From: Erythrocercus mccallii
Lineage: Eukaryota > Chordata > Aves > Passeriformes > Dicruridae
Direction: 5' to 3'
Assembly (NCBI GenBank): GCA_013397435.1
Contig: VZRG01000450.1
Span: forward strand, 216,223 to 280,222
Length of the DNA: 64,000 nucleotides
Shown here: one piece after another, positions 13,611 through 26,811 of the stretch
Layout: every line of letters starts with the position of its first letter
Position numbering within the stretch: the stretch's first letter is position 1
Position numbers and translations under genes: made by a program
Notes under the pieces: generated by a model
What the model was told of the DNA's origin: nothing
The model's input: the letters and a program-made list of their open reading frames with translations, nothing else
The model's database searches: none

Positions 13611-16600
13611 TACATTCTTTGGTTACTTACTGCACTTTGGTAATGGAATGCGTTGAGATATAATTTATCATTACTGTATTTCTTATAAAGTTTTTTATAA
13701 AATCAACAAGTGAGGAGAGCTATTTGACTTTTTTTTTGATAGTTTCACTCAATAAACAACTTGTATTATCCTTAATACAAGGCACATTAAAAAAAAACAA
13801 ACAAAAACTTAAATTAGTTTAGAATTTGGTGAAATTCTGAACCTTATTAATCACAATTATTCACTGCATCTTGCCTTGGCACCCATTTTATACGGAAGTT
13901 CTATACTGGTTTGATATTATAGAATATCAGTCCTGAAGGTTAGTAAGCACCGTGGTAGATTTAATCAATAGGTTTTTTGAGGGAGGTTTTATTTATGAAT
14001 GTACTTCATCTATAAATGCTTCATAAGAAGAAATCTTCTACAAAGTGTTCTTTCATTTTTGGAGTTGAGGAGCTGTCTAAACAGAGTATTTTGGTACTCA
14101 ACATGTTCTGGAGCCTACAAAATAAGACTAGGAACTCAGTTTTCCAGGATTAAATTTTACTTCTTATGCTTTTGAGTATCTAGAGTATAAATGTACAGCT
14201 TGCTGAGCTGGATTGCAAAGCCAGGTTTCCTGCTCACTGAACACATGCAAGCCAGGTAAGAAATGAACTGCCATCAGGCAGCAATCAGTATTTTGGGAAA
14301 AGCATAGAAGCTCCATTCTTTTGCTTCCTTTTTGTTTCAAGTCTTTTAACCATCATTTCCCCCATGGTGCTGGATCATTGAGAGAAAGAACAAGTTCTCT
14401 TAGCTTTTGCCTGTTTATCTTGATACTAAAAAAAAACCAGATTACTAAAATTCTGCAAAATGGGTATCCATTACAAAATAGAGTTCCAAGTTTATCATCG
14501 AAGACAGCTTAGAAAACAAGAAATAGGACAGAGCTGGGCATCTGGTGAGAACAGAGGGGCAGATGGGGCCAGGATCATCATTAGAAAAATTGGCAAAGAT
14601 ATTTAATTTTGTATTTATTTTTTTTTTAAATACCTAAACCCAGAAGTGTGTAGAAGTGAGCATCTGGGAGGAGACAGATGGGGTAGGGCAAAAGGTACAG
14701 CTGCCAAAGCCATAGGAAACAATTAAGGAAACTTCTAGAGAGACTGCTTGAAAGAGAAATTCTGAGTTGAAAAAAAGAAAAAAGAGGTACAATATAAAGC
14801 AGCGAGTCATGTAGAAATGTAGAGAGTAGAAATGGGAAGTGTAAGTTTTGCATTGCTGAAATGTGAGTTGTGTGGCTCCTGCCATATAGAATGAATTAAA
14901 GTTCAGCTCACAAACCATTCTCTGTGTGAGGAGTTCAAGTATTACAACTCTGCTCACTGCTTAAATCAAAGTGAGCTCTTGAATCAGGAGAGATGGTCAG
15001 GAGGGTATGCTAAACCGTAGAATAAAATTCATTAGTACAAACAGCATTTAAGAAAACTTTCCAAAATCAAGTTAAGCCAACAGCACAGATGAAGAGAATC
15101 CTATAAATTATAGAGTAGAGGTTAGAAAAGTCTTCTAAATGTAAGAGATTTTCATTCAGTTAAAGGAATACAAAAATACAAAACTTGATAACTCATACCC
15201 TTTAATAATGTATTAATCAAAGAACTGTTCATCAAAAAAGGGAAAATGGCCAATTCAACAGAGTGACAAATCTAAACATTGCTTATGAAGCTTCAGCTGA
15301 TATATTCTGGGGTTTTCACCTTTATATTTTCTTTTGCTTCTAAGTTTGAAAAATCATCACCCTACCCTCCACCCCCAAGTTTAAGAAAATAAAAAAGTTT
15401 TCCTGAATATGATCTGTCAGCACAAAAAAAGTATCTCGGAGAAGTCTTAAGGCTGTAATAATTGCAGCTTTTATTTACCAGAGAATGTAATGCTAGCCAA
15501 TAAACTGGGCTGGTAGAGTTTGGACATTTGGGATAGAAGCAACAAAAAGATATTTTTGCAACATCTTCCAGAGCAGTTACTCTCATTCACCAACAGAGAC
15601 AAGACATTCTCTTCAGGACAGAGCACTTCAAGTGACACATGAGCGTAAAACTGGTACGAATAAACATATTGTTTGCACGGTAATATCTCTGTGATAGATA
15701 AACTTGCAAAGAAGGATCCCTTGGGATCATCTGAGCACATGTGCAGTCACCCTTATTTTACATTCATAACCCTGCTCTGCTATCAGCACTGTACTAGAGA
15801 GCAGGCAGCAGCCTTTAGGGGACAGCCAGGGTCACCAGGGCTTCAGTCACCACAGGAATGGCAGACCCAGGGGCTGTGCATCTGGGTTTGAGTTAAACTA
15901 AAAGTTAATCAGTTCATATAGAGCATCATCTCTCTCTGTTTTCCATTCTCAAAACTGCTGGAGTAACAGAAATTATGTATATCACACACAAGTTTTTGGG
16001 TTTTTTTTAATGGAACACAGCAAGAAACCTTTTTCTCTCTTACAGAAAAGGGACAAGTGCAGGAATCAGTAGAAATATGAAGGTAACTGTGGTGGTCAGA
16101 GAGAAAAATGGTGGAGTTTCTACCACTGTTTAATTCTATACCACCTACATCTGGCAGGGTCGTGGTTTCAGCAGGAGAATGACGGGCCAGAAAGTGGAAC
16201 AGGATAACACAAATGGATTTAATTTTCCTGCTGGGTTTTAAACCAGCCCACTAAGATAGCCAGAAGAAAGAATTCAACCACTCCATGGCCAAGTAATTCA
16301 GTAGATTAGTATTAAAAATTATTTAAAAACAAATCCCACATTCTTTTAGAAAACGTTGCAATTGAACTATTTTGCTAGCTGAAGAACATTAAAGTGAAAG
16401 TGACTCACAAATAGAAGAAGGTAGAACAGATTGATATTCTTAAATTTAAAACACAGTATTTCAGCTTGTCTGACTTCACAAGAATAAAGGATTAAAAAAA
16501 GGTGTAAACATGAGAATACTTAATTTTAAATGATTGATGTCATTCCTATCCACAGCCTGACACCACTATTCATACTTGCATTTGATTTTTGTTGAGAAAT

Positions 16601-17473
16601 AAATTTGCCTATTGTACTATAACTACTGAAGGGAAGCCAATTATCTATTATACTTTTTTTAATGCTGCTTGCTGGTGTTTTTATAATACTTTAATAGCCT
16701 ATATTACCTCTTACTCCTGCTTACTTGCAATCTTTAGCTAGGTTACCTAGGTAAACATTAACCCTTAAATGTTAGGTTAGCTAAAGAAACTACTTAAAAC
16801 TAGAGTTTATCAGAAGGCCTTTTCTGTCCTGAATTCCATCTCAGCTGAAACAAATTCCGTTTTTTATGGTTTTTTGACGTATGGTTTTTTTGACGTTTTT
16901 CTTGTCATATCTTATGACAAGAGAATAGAAAAAAAGATACAATTTTAAATTAGTATAAATGCAAATCTATTGAGTCTAAGTATTTTAGTATTTTTTAAAT
17001 CAGACTTGTTTGGCCTTGGGTTTTTTTCTGTCATGAAAAGCAACATCTTTCTAATTCATATCATATTGCATACATACAATTTACAAGTTTTTAGTTTATG
17101 TTTGAACTTTACAGATACCATAACAGAAATTCAGGGATGCATAAGCTTATGATTTAAGCTATATGTACACCTTATTCTTCCTTTACATTTTTTGGAACAT
17201 AAGAGCTAAGGTTTCAAAAGGTTCAAAATAGTGACAATTTCTCTTACCCATCCTGTTTCTCTAACGACTTTTCAATCTTATAAAGGTGGTTATCCTCAAA
17301 TTAATCAATGTAATAAAGTTTGAAAGTCTGAATGTCTTAGGAGAGCCTTATAAGAAGCAATATATAGTTGTTTTTTCATGGAAAATTAAAAAACCACTGT
17401 TGTTAATGTCATCTATTAAAGCTGAACAATGGCAAAGAAGATTTTAGCCAGAAATAAAAAAAATATTTTTTTA

Positions 17474-17506
17474 AAAAATAAATATAATAAATAAATAAAT
17501 ATAAAA
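17474..17506. repeat. Impure AAAT/AAAAT microsatellite
   Basis: An A/T-only run made mostly of AAAT-like units, including three clean AAAT copies near its end. Confidence 0.7.
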
Positions 17507-19808
17507 TTATGTGCTCTTTCAAAAAAAATTATCAATCCGCACTTCCTGTTTTGATACATAGTCATAAAAATATAGTGTTCTTACGTATATATATGTGGCT
17601 ATATATTGAGACACCCAGGATTTCACAGTATGATTCATAAATTGATTAGAGATGCCACCTGGGAAAAAGAAAAAAAGTACATTGCTTTGTCTTGTTAACT
17701 AGTGTTGGAAAACACCTCTTAAATATGTCTTTTCAAATTAGGCAAACACTAGGCTTAGTGAAAAGTGACATATTTGTTTACCTTAATAAAGAAAAAACCT
17801 ATTTGCTTGGTCAAATGTACATTTAGAATATGTTCTCTTTATAAGATTTTTATTTTACAATTAATAAACAAATACAATTACCTTCTATCTCTCCCCCTCA
17901 TACCCTTTATCCACAAGCAAACACTTCAAAGGCAATATTTTTGATTCCTGGTGCTGAAGATTTAAACTCCATGTTTTCTTGCTTAAAGACATGGCTACCT
18001 TACTGCACTACTTTTCCTAAAATGCAGCAGTGACTGAGCCTATATCAGAGAAAGCCATGTATTGGAGGAGACCTGCATTACTGGTATTTATCATGAAAGT
18101 GTGACCAAGCTGAGCAAGTCAGGCCATAAACTGCTACATGAAATCTTCAGATTACAATTTTAAGAAGTTTTCTCAATTCCAGAATTGAAACATTTTCCTG
18201 TATATGCATTTTTACCAACATTTACCTCCCATTCATTGCTGTTTCAATAAATACATACAAAACTAGTGGTTGATGTAGACATAACATTTGAAACAAAAAA
18301 AAAATAATTAAAAATTATATGTATCAATTTCGAAAAATGATCGTGTGAAGGGTAAAAAGTCATGGTAGATTTCAAAGTTCTTAAAAGATTGCTAGAAATC
18401 ATTGTCTCAAAACCATAAACTTGGATTCCATAAATGGAATTTCTTTTTGTTGTTGTTTTGTGGTTTACTTTTTGTATAATTTAAATGAATGACAATGTAG
18501 TGGAGCTAAAATAAGAGCAAGGAAAATAAAATATAATGACTAGCATTCATTGTCTAGTGCCAACGTCTGATTGCATAAAGAAGGAATTCCCATGTCTGGA
18601 CCTGAAAATTAATCACTGTCTGAAAAAAAGAAAAAGATGCTTCACAGTTCCTTCAGGGATTTTTCTTGAAGTATCTGCCACACAAATACAGCTCTAAATA
18701 CTTTTATTTAAAGGAAATTAACCCTCAAACATTTAATTCTATTTGTATTTCACCTCAGGGTAAAAATTTATGAAATACAGTTAGTAGGTAAAATTTTGTA
18801 TTCTTGAGGAAGTAACTCTTAATTAATAGGAGATGAGGAACTGAAATTTAAAATTTTTAAATGGATGAAAGTTTATAAACATGTAATCCATCTATCTGGT
18901 TTGGTTTGACTTTCCTAGCACACATACATAAAAATCGATAGGTGCCTACACTCTGATAAAGGATACAGAGGAAGAAAATAAGTTTGTGTATTGTAGAGAT
19001 GCTGGTGCTGCAGAGACATTGCAGTCATGCAGCATGAGATATTCCATGAAAACAAAAATTATATGTTGCTTCTTATAAGGCCGTTCTACCTCTATTAATT
19101 TTAATAGATTAAAATCTAATTTTCCTGTCTTATGAAGTCCAATACTGGTCTCAATCTTTAAGGCAGGGAGAAAATGGAATCGAGGAATAACACTGAAATA
19201 CTTCAAAGTCTTCAGTCTTACTGTATATTTGGATACGTTTTAAGTTAACAAGGGAGTGAGATACCACAAAGTCTTCAGAAATCTTTCCTCCTTTATTTGT
19301 TAGGGTATTTCATGGAAATGAATGAATGCTTTCAGTGATTGATTCTACTGAGAAGATTTTTCATTTAATAACGATTTTTAAAATTTGGCAATGACTGAAA
19401 ATGGTGAGAGTAGTCAGTAACAGATAAACAGTCAAATGTTCCAGGCAACATGGTCTCTTCTACTGTCTCATAATTCTAAATATCTTAACTCCAAGCTATG
19501 TGTGTTGCTGGCACTGAGAAATTTCATTTCTTCACTGATGAACCAAAATTGACTTTAATTGCAGTTGCAAGTTTTGTGGGGTTGCACATCTGATCTTGGA
19601 CTTAGAGGGGGACATAAATTTTAAAATCCTCCAGTACTCTTAAGCATCTAAAAGAAGAAGAGCAATGGATAACACATATGTAAAACATGATGAAAAAAAT
19701 CATATGGAAGAGTACTGGCAACAGGCTAATTTTAGACATCAAAGACTGTATAGACAACATAACACACTACCAGCTTGCCAGAATAATAAACCCACAATAA
19801 GCCTGGGG

Positions 19809-19870
19809 TTTTTTTGTTGTTGTTTTGTTGTTGTTGTTGTTTGTGGGTTTTGCTTTTTTTTTTCATCTGC
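19809..19870. repeat. TTG triplet-rich low-complexity tract
   Basis: Runs of TTG units (near 19817-19841) are mixed with T and G tracts. The phenylalanine- and valine-rich reading frame across it (19665-19976) is a by-product of the repeat, not a gene. Confidence 0.75.
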
Positions 19871-21020
19871 CAAGGGGAAAAAAGGTTTGGATAATTGTTT
19901 TTTTTTTTTCACACTGATTCATAAATACTTTTTTAAATCCCAAGAACAAATTTGTCTCTCCTTCTCAATTGAATAAATAATTTAGCAGCTCAGCCATCAC
20001 TCTACAAAAAGAATTCCCCCCTTCCCCATCATTACAAGGACTTTGAGCCTGGTACCTTTTGTACCTGCCATTAAAAATCAGCCCAAACCACTAGCAGCTG
20101 CTGAGCCATGATGTATGTATCTGCCAAGAATTCAGGAAGTATGATGCAAACATTTCATAGAAATAATTTTTTTGTGAGATATGCTTAAAAAATTGTGTTT
20201 TTTTTCCCAAATATCAGTTGCATTTTTAACTTAGTGGCCCATATTAATACTTTACAGTAATAATAATTTATGAAAAATGTCAGAATATATGTTTAATGCC
20301 TACATGTTTTTATACTTACTTTTCTATTTTTATAATATAATACAGATTCTTAATAATGTTCCATTTTTTTCCTTTCTCATAACTTCACTTTTCTCTCTCT
20401 TTCTCATATAAATTTTGTCAATTATATCAGTTTTTTGCAGCCTGCAAAAAAGAGACATTTAAATCAATTTATCACAGCAGATTTTTATACTTTCTGAATA
20501 TTAACGGTTGTTTAGTGGATGGTAAAACAAGTTCATCGGATGAATCACAGAAAAAGGACTCAAATGTTTTAAACAGCTGATTTTTTCAAATGTCCTCAAG
20601 AAATCTGTTTGAAATAAAACACAATAGTGTTCTCTGCCTACCCTATGCTATTAACTTTTGTGTGGGCGTATGTATAATTTTAGAGATTTCCACAGGAGAT
20701 TTAGAAAACAGGTCAAGGTGACAGTGACTCTGTTATATAATTTCCATTACAAAGCTCTAAACCACATAAAAACCAACTTGAGCTTTTACCACAAATTAAA
20801 AGGGTCCGCATTGCTTTTTGCGTGCATGTTTAACCCGAGGTGTTAGACTTACGGACATAAAGACACAAAAAATTTTCTTGTGAAACCATGAATCTCTTAA
20901 AGCACAATAGCCTTTCTCTGTAGCCATATAACACAACCCTTTCTCAGCTCTTCTTCCTCTCTGCTCTTCTTCCCCTCAAACTGGCTGAATCGACTGCTAA
21001 AAGTGCATGAGAAAAAATGA

Positions 21021-21880
21021 ATTATAGGATTATAAAATGGTTTGAGTTGGAATGGACCTTAAAGACCATCTAATTCCAACACCCCTGATATGGACAGAGA
21101 CACCTTCCACCAGACCAGATTTCTCAATGCCCCATGCAACCAGGCCTTGAACATTTCCAGGCACAGGGCATCTACAGCATCTTTGGACAACCTGTTCCAG
21201 TGTCTTATCATCCTCACAGTAAAGAATTTCTTCTTTATATGAAATCTTTCTCTGTCTTTTTTATAAGATCTTTTTTATATCGTGAAAAGTCACAATAAGC
21301 TCTCCCTGGAGCCTACTCTTCTCCACCTGTGCTTCATCATTCTTAACCAAATCCCCACACAGCTGAATAGTGTTCCTGTATTCTTCCCCAGGGACATTCC
21401 TGGTTCCTCTCTCTGTGCATTTTCTTTTTATTCTTTACTTTGACCAGGAGATTCTTATTGAGCCATGATGTTCTTGGGCCTTCCTTGTCCAAATTAATAC
21501 ACGTGGGAATCGAGAGCTCTAAGAAAAATGTCCTTAAAGAGCTGACAGCTCTGTTCAGCTTCATTGTCCCTGAGAGCCGTTTCCCAGGGGGTCTCATCCA
21601 TTACTGCCTTAAGCAAGAGAAAGTTTGCTTTCCTAAAGTACTGCATACTGGCTCTACTTTTCACACATCCCATGTCCCTCAAGACTCTGAATTCCACTAG
21701 GATATCATGACTACAGCCCAGGCTGCCACCAATCTTGACGTCTCTAATTAGTTATTCCGTTTTAGTGAGCAACAGTCCTAGCAACATTTCTCTTTTGGTC
21801 AGAATAAAAAATTATTCTTGACTACCTCCAAGATTGTCCTCTGAACTGCTTTCAGTTTGCTGTGCCACTTTTTCAGCAGA
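21021..21880 (-). mobile_element. CR1 LINE, minus strand, endonuclease region fused to 3' end (RT missing)
   Basis: The lower part (21021 to about 21330) is the reverse complement of a CR1 3' end: the TTATAGGATTATAAAATGG-type terminus, the GGTTTGAGTTGGAATGGACC stretch and the CTCTTCTCCA segment are all diagnostic. From about 21336 upward, the minus strand instead encodes the CR1 linker and the end of the AP-type endonuclease. Readable pieces are LNKNLLVKVKNKKKMHRE, TPWETALRDNEAEQS and FRVLRDMG. Upstream of these, the endonuclease SDH catalytic triplet appears as SHD (21704-21712). In a full CR1 about 1.5 kb of reverse transcriptase separates these parts, and none of it is here. Either the element lost its middle, or two CR1 insertions lie side by side in the same orientation. 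The upper end is uncertain; weaker similarity may run to about 22035. Confidence 0.85.
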
Positions 21881-22122
21881 TGCAATGCTCTACTTGTGCA
21901 TTTTGTTCCATCATGCATCAACAACAGCAATTAGGTCATAACATCCAGCTCCTCCTGCTTCCTACCTATGAAGTGGGCATTGGTGTGGAGGCACTTCAGC
22001 TGCAATATTGACTGTGTCTACAGGGGAACATGCCCTAATTCCCTTGAGAAAATTCACAGCTGTTTCTCTCTTGGTTCTTAACAGTTAGCAGCCTCTGTCT
22101 CTTCTCAAAAAATCTTGACAGG
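21881..22122. other. Unclassified segment between CR1 and ERVL-type LTR
   Basis: This 240-bp piece holds no gene. It may be the diverged 5' continuation of the neighbouring minus-strand CR1, but I cannot align it by eye. The ERVL-type LTR begins at its right end. Confidence 0.4.
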
Positions 22123-22847
22123 TGTTGGGGGTTGGGTTTGTTTTTTGTTTCTTTTTTTTTTTCTCTTGCTTGTGGAATTTTTTCCCAATGTGTTGCTAGG
22201 GAACTAATTGTGGGGTGCTTATGGGTGCTTGACCAAGGCAGGGAAAGGACAGGGTGGGGGTAGTTGTGCTCTCTTGCTCCTGGTACTGGGGAGGGCAGGA
22301 TTGCTGCGGGAGGATTTTCATTGTCTCCACTGGCTCTGGTCCTGAGAAAGTCTACCATCATCAGCTCCTGAGCCACGGAACTTTTTGAGTTCATCTTCTC
22401 CTGCCCTGTTGGGCTGACCTTGCCCTGCCACCACCATTTCTTCAGCACTGCTCTGAGGTCTTTCTGCTGCACTGGGTCTCCTCCCCTGCTGGGACATCCC
22501 TGCCATTCCAGCTATGTCAGCAGAGCTTTGGATCTCACCCACCAGCCCGATATCTTTTCCGCCATTCCAGCCTGGTGCTCTCAAGCAAGATCAGACTGCC
22601 CTGAGCTTTGTGAAAACAAAGCCTTTTGGGGTTTTGCCTGGTTCTATTATAATATTATTGCTGTAATTGTTATTTGTTTGCATTGTTATGAATACTAGTA
22701 AAGAACTGTTATCCCTATCCCCATAACTCTGCCTGAAAGCCCCTTTAATTTCCTGAATTATAATAATTTGGAGAGAGGGGATTTAAATTGTACATATCCT
22801 AAGGAGGCCTTGCCCTTTAGCAGATACCTGTCTTTCAAACGAAGACA
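22123..22847 (+). mobile_element. ERVL-type solo LTR
   Basis: This 725-bp block starts TGTTGGGGGTTGGGTTTG and ends GAAGACA. The flanks are ACAGG (22118-22122) and ACTGG (22848-22852), a 5-bp duplication with one mismatch; 5 bp is the ERVL length. The T-rich start, the GAACTGTTATCCCTATCC segment, the GCCTGAAAGCCCC segment and the CAGATACCTGTCTTTCAAAC end match my memory of a common passerine ERVL LTR. The expected AATAAAG poly(A) signal reads AGTAAAG (22697-22703), a known weaker variant that may also be decay. No retroviral coding sequence is attached, so it is a solo LTR. Open frames inside it on both strands (for example 22035-22472 minus) have no recognisable domain. The mismatched target duplication suggests it is older than the LTRs at 48586 and 62277. 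Confidence 0.78.
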
Positions 22848-25800
22848 ACTGGCTATCATGAATCATTGGTTTGGACAGCTTAAAGAATCACTATAAAACA
22901 CATTGGAAAAAAGTAGGTTTTAATATACATTTGTGAAAGTGTAACTTAACAGAGTTCCATGGCAAAGTTCACTAATTTATTTACTTCATAGATGAAGCAT
23001 ATGCAGGAAAATTGGAGTAGAATCAATTTAGGATGATTTACAGGGATAGCAGGGATGCAAAATGGTAAGGATCTAAAGGATATAGATACAAAAAGAGAAG
23101 GGTGCAGAAGGGGTTAGCAGCACTTAATCATTAACTAATTTAACATTTATAAAATTATTCAATAGGATTTGCTAAAATTGTAACAATGACATTGATGCCA
23201 TTATCAATTCACATGAATGTATCCAGACAGCAAGATACATCTTTATTTGTGTGTGTAGAAGTACCTGTTAAAAATTCCCATTGAGTTCTGCAGAATACTC
23301 ACAGCAAACCCTTAACGTTCTTCACCAGGCAAGGGTTACACCTTGAGGAGTATGTGTGTGTAGGGCAGCTTCAGACCTTTTCAAAAGGTTTCATAATAAT
23401 AGTACCCTTTCACTTAGGCTGTGATTCAGGGGAAAATTTTGCTGTGGCTAAGAAGTATAATTGCTAACCCTTCATTCCCCACTTTGGTCAGGCAGCTTTG
23501 GTATGGTCAGAACTTTTTCCACTTTTACCTTACAAGAGCTGATATAATCAGGGGACACTTCACCACAGAACTGGTGTGGTAAAGGGGCACTTCAGCACTG
23601 AGCTCATTTGGTCAAGCCTTCTCAGGAGCTCCTGACATCACAGGGGAGGTCCAAGGAGGAGGGGTTTGGGGGAGGACCACACATTCAAGAAGTGAATAAG
23701 CATTGATTCACACATGCAAGATGTTATTAGACGTTGATTCATTGAGAAAGAAGAAAAGGATGTCACCACTGTTTGACCAGATTTGGAATTGAACATTTTA
23801 TATAATGATATTAAGACTTCTAGGTTTTACCTGTAGGTCAAACAAGTATAAAAACAATTTTTAAAAGGCGAAGACCCTTACATTATATGCCTATGTAAAT
23901 CTCAAATACAGATATAGAAACCTATAATGTATAGTCACTCCAAGTACATGCATTTTCTAGTAATTAGAAATCAAAACCAGCAACTTTCAAAATAATAATA
24001 TTAATAAAAAGGCAAGATCTCTTGGATTATGCAATTTAGGCTTCAATAAACAAGATCCGTTTGAAATGTTCAAATGCTTACTCTTCCTTCCTGTCAGAAA
24101 ATACAAACCAGTGAAGGTCATTTTCATGATTTTGATTAATTCCATTATGAAGTTTTATACAACACTGGAATTAATCATATTGTCTAACCTGACTTATCCT
24201 AGCAATTTTGAAATGCATGGCTCTGCAAATATGATTCTTTCAAATATGGCACTTGGAAGAAAAATATTTACTTCATTTTTTTTGGAAAAGCACTAGAATA
24301 AAAAAGGTTAGCAATTAAATATGCATAGGCACTAACAAAAACGTTCTCCCAGCATGTTCTATTAGCAATTTTTCTGTGTCCTATTGAAAGAACACATGAC
24401 CCAAACTTGAACTCATTTCTACCATAAGTGATGATACATTGCAATAACCTGAAACCATGCTGTGGAAAAATTCAAAAGCAGAAGGAGAAATCTGGCCCTG
24501 TTTTTTTGACTTCCCATGAAGACAGAACTAGGAAAAGATTTTTCTACTAAAGGTTAGAGGCAGAAAAAGAAAATTGAAAGCTGAAATATGAAACAAGATC
24601 TGATGTCTTACCTCCCCCAACCTAAAAAAGAGTCAGAACAGACCTGTGAAGGTTCAAAATTGGTATCCTAGGGCAAGTTTTTCTTCAAATATTTCAGTTA
24701 TAACAGGAAAATAATTTTTATAACAAATGAAGTGGTGTGTAGGTCTGATTTTCTGAGTTTGTGAATTTCTTCAGCTTGTTAGTGGTTGATTTCTTCTTTG
24801 GAAGAGAATCCATTCCTCTCAAGGACAGTAAAAAGTAAACAAGTCTTCTATATTTCATAAACACTTCTAGGTTTCTCATAATAATTCTCTCACAGATGTT
24901 TCTCTTATTTAACCAATGAAGAGAAGTGTTGTCATTATTGAACCTTTTATGTGGTTCTTTAGCACAGCATGTTATAAAAGGGTCTGTAAAATTAATAAAA
25001 TAGCCTTCTGATGTTCTTTCTACCTGGAGTCAAGCTCTTCCTTTTGTGTCCAACTGCGACATCTGGTGAACCAGACACTTTTAGGTATATGATGGTGTTC
25101 TCAACACATTACTCAATAACTATACTATTACCTTAGAATTAAATTCTTTATTCTGTAGCATCCCATTTAATTTCAGTTTTTAAGAAAATCACGGTGACAA
25201 GAGCATTTATCTATTAAAAGATAAAAATATATATTTTTAAGTCTGTCTAGAAATGCCAATTATTTCTGTTTCATACATCTAGACCTTTGGTAGGCAGATA
25301 ATAATGCTGGGTTAAGAAGTAGGAGAAAGACGGATGAAAGACAGCACTAAAATGTAGGGGTTCTGGTTCAGCTACAGAAATGATCTCATGCAAAGGCAGT
25401 TAACAACTTTCACTTTGACTACTTCTTCCCTTATCTCTAAAGGCAGGTATGCTGCTAAAATCTAAGAACAGGTACAGCTATTTTCTTGTGCCAATGTGCA
25501 ATTTGCATGAAGTGCTCATTTAATCTCTGAATTTCATTAATGTCAGAATAGAAAGAGCTATTTTTATGTTAAAGCAATTAACCATTACTTTAAAAAATAA
25601 GAAAATAAAAAAAAATTAGAAAACTTGAATTTTTTTTTCTCATTTAATGAAACTGTGACAATCTATACAGCAATATCTTTTATTCTCCATATTGCCAGTA
25701 GCTTTGTCTAGCTAAATGTGCAAATAAATATGCAGCTCAGCAGAATTCAGGAAATTTTCAGTCTTTTTGTACAAGAGGAGAATAGAACCCAACAGTTTCA

Positions 25801-26778
25801 GGAACTGCTTTACCTTGAAAATGTATTAATCATGTGTCTATTGCAATCCTTCCCTGAACTGAAAAAAAGTTGTTCACAATATCAGAAAGTTAATCTACAT
25901 GTCATACATACTCAGTAAATGCATGTCCTACCCTGACAGCAAGTATATATCCTGGAGAAAAAATTAATTAGAAAATAAACTATAGCAAACAGGCATCAGG
26001 ATGCGCTTATTCAGTATGAAAAATCATCTGTTGAAAAAACATCAAACAAAATATTTTCTGTCCTCAACCTCTCATTCATACAGACTTTTAGAAGAGTAGT
26101 TAACAGTAAAATATTTTGATATGTTTGCTCATAATGTACAAAATATTTTAGCTAAATATTTGGCTGGATCATAGGCCATCTAAGGCCTTCTGGACAAGGA
26201 ACTGATTTGTCTTCTTTGAGAGTAGAACATGCTCATCTCTAAAAAACTCTGTGCATTGCAGATGGAGTTTGAAGGAAGAATAACTGGAAAGGCACAGGTA
26301 TCAAGTGTTCAGAATGAGACATTTCCAAGGCGCTGAATAACACCCACTGCAACTGTAGCAGGGAACAGCATCATGGGCTGATAGCAGAGACACTGAGAGT
26401 GCAGGCACAAGATGACACCACAGGGACACCAGAGGCCCAGCACAAAACACTGAGAATATCTTCTGAACCTTTAGAGCCAGACAAAGCAGTATTCAAGGCA
26501 AACAAAGCTAAAACAGTATATGCAAAACAACTCATGTGGTAGAAATGGGAGGGAACAAGCAATAAAGTATAAAAACCAGATTCTACAAAATGTGAACAGG
26601 CGAAGATTATTGAGCAGAATTTCTTCCACCTTTAATGACACGTTTCACCAACACTACCGCATATCTGCCATACAGTTTTTCTCAGTGCATCTCTTTTGGA
26701 TTCATCTTTGATCATCATATTTTGTTACTGAAACTAAGGAATAATAAGTAAAATACTATTTTTTATGGCATTGATAGA

Positions 26779-26811
26779 TTAAGTTGATTAAACTTAATTA
26801 AGTTGATTAAA
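26779..26811. repeat. TTAAGTTGATTAAA direct repeat containing an inverted repeat
   Basis: A 14-bp unit TTAAGTTGATTAAA occurs twice, at 26779-26792 and 26798-26811, with a 19-bp period. The first copy also forms a small hairpin: TTAAGTT (26779-26785), a 5-base loop and AACTTAA (26791-26797). No known element is attached to it. Confidence 0.6.

Larger units (their letters stand above)
13611..21020. other. AT-rich DNA without a recognisable gene
   Basis: No exon, RNA gene or transposon could be supported in this 7.4 kb. It contains small simple repeats, listed separately at 17474 and 19809. The segment around 16150-16290 is slightly GC-richer and has a short resemblance to avian retroviral leader sequence, too weak to annotate. 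Confidence 0.55.

Noticed and set aside
16150..16290. Possible retroviral leader fragment (GGTCGTGGTTT and GGGTTTTAAACCAGCCCACT)
   Set aside because: Two short stretches recall an avian retroviral leader, but the match is broken and no LTR end or gene adjoins it.
19665..19976. 103-codon frame rich in phenylalanine and valine
   Set aside because: It is produced by the TTG/T-rich low-complexity tract.
22035..22472. 145-codon minus-strand open frame
   Set aside because: It spans the ERVL-type LTR border in antisense and shows no domain.
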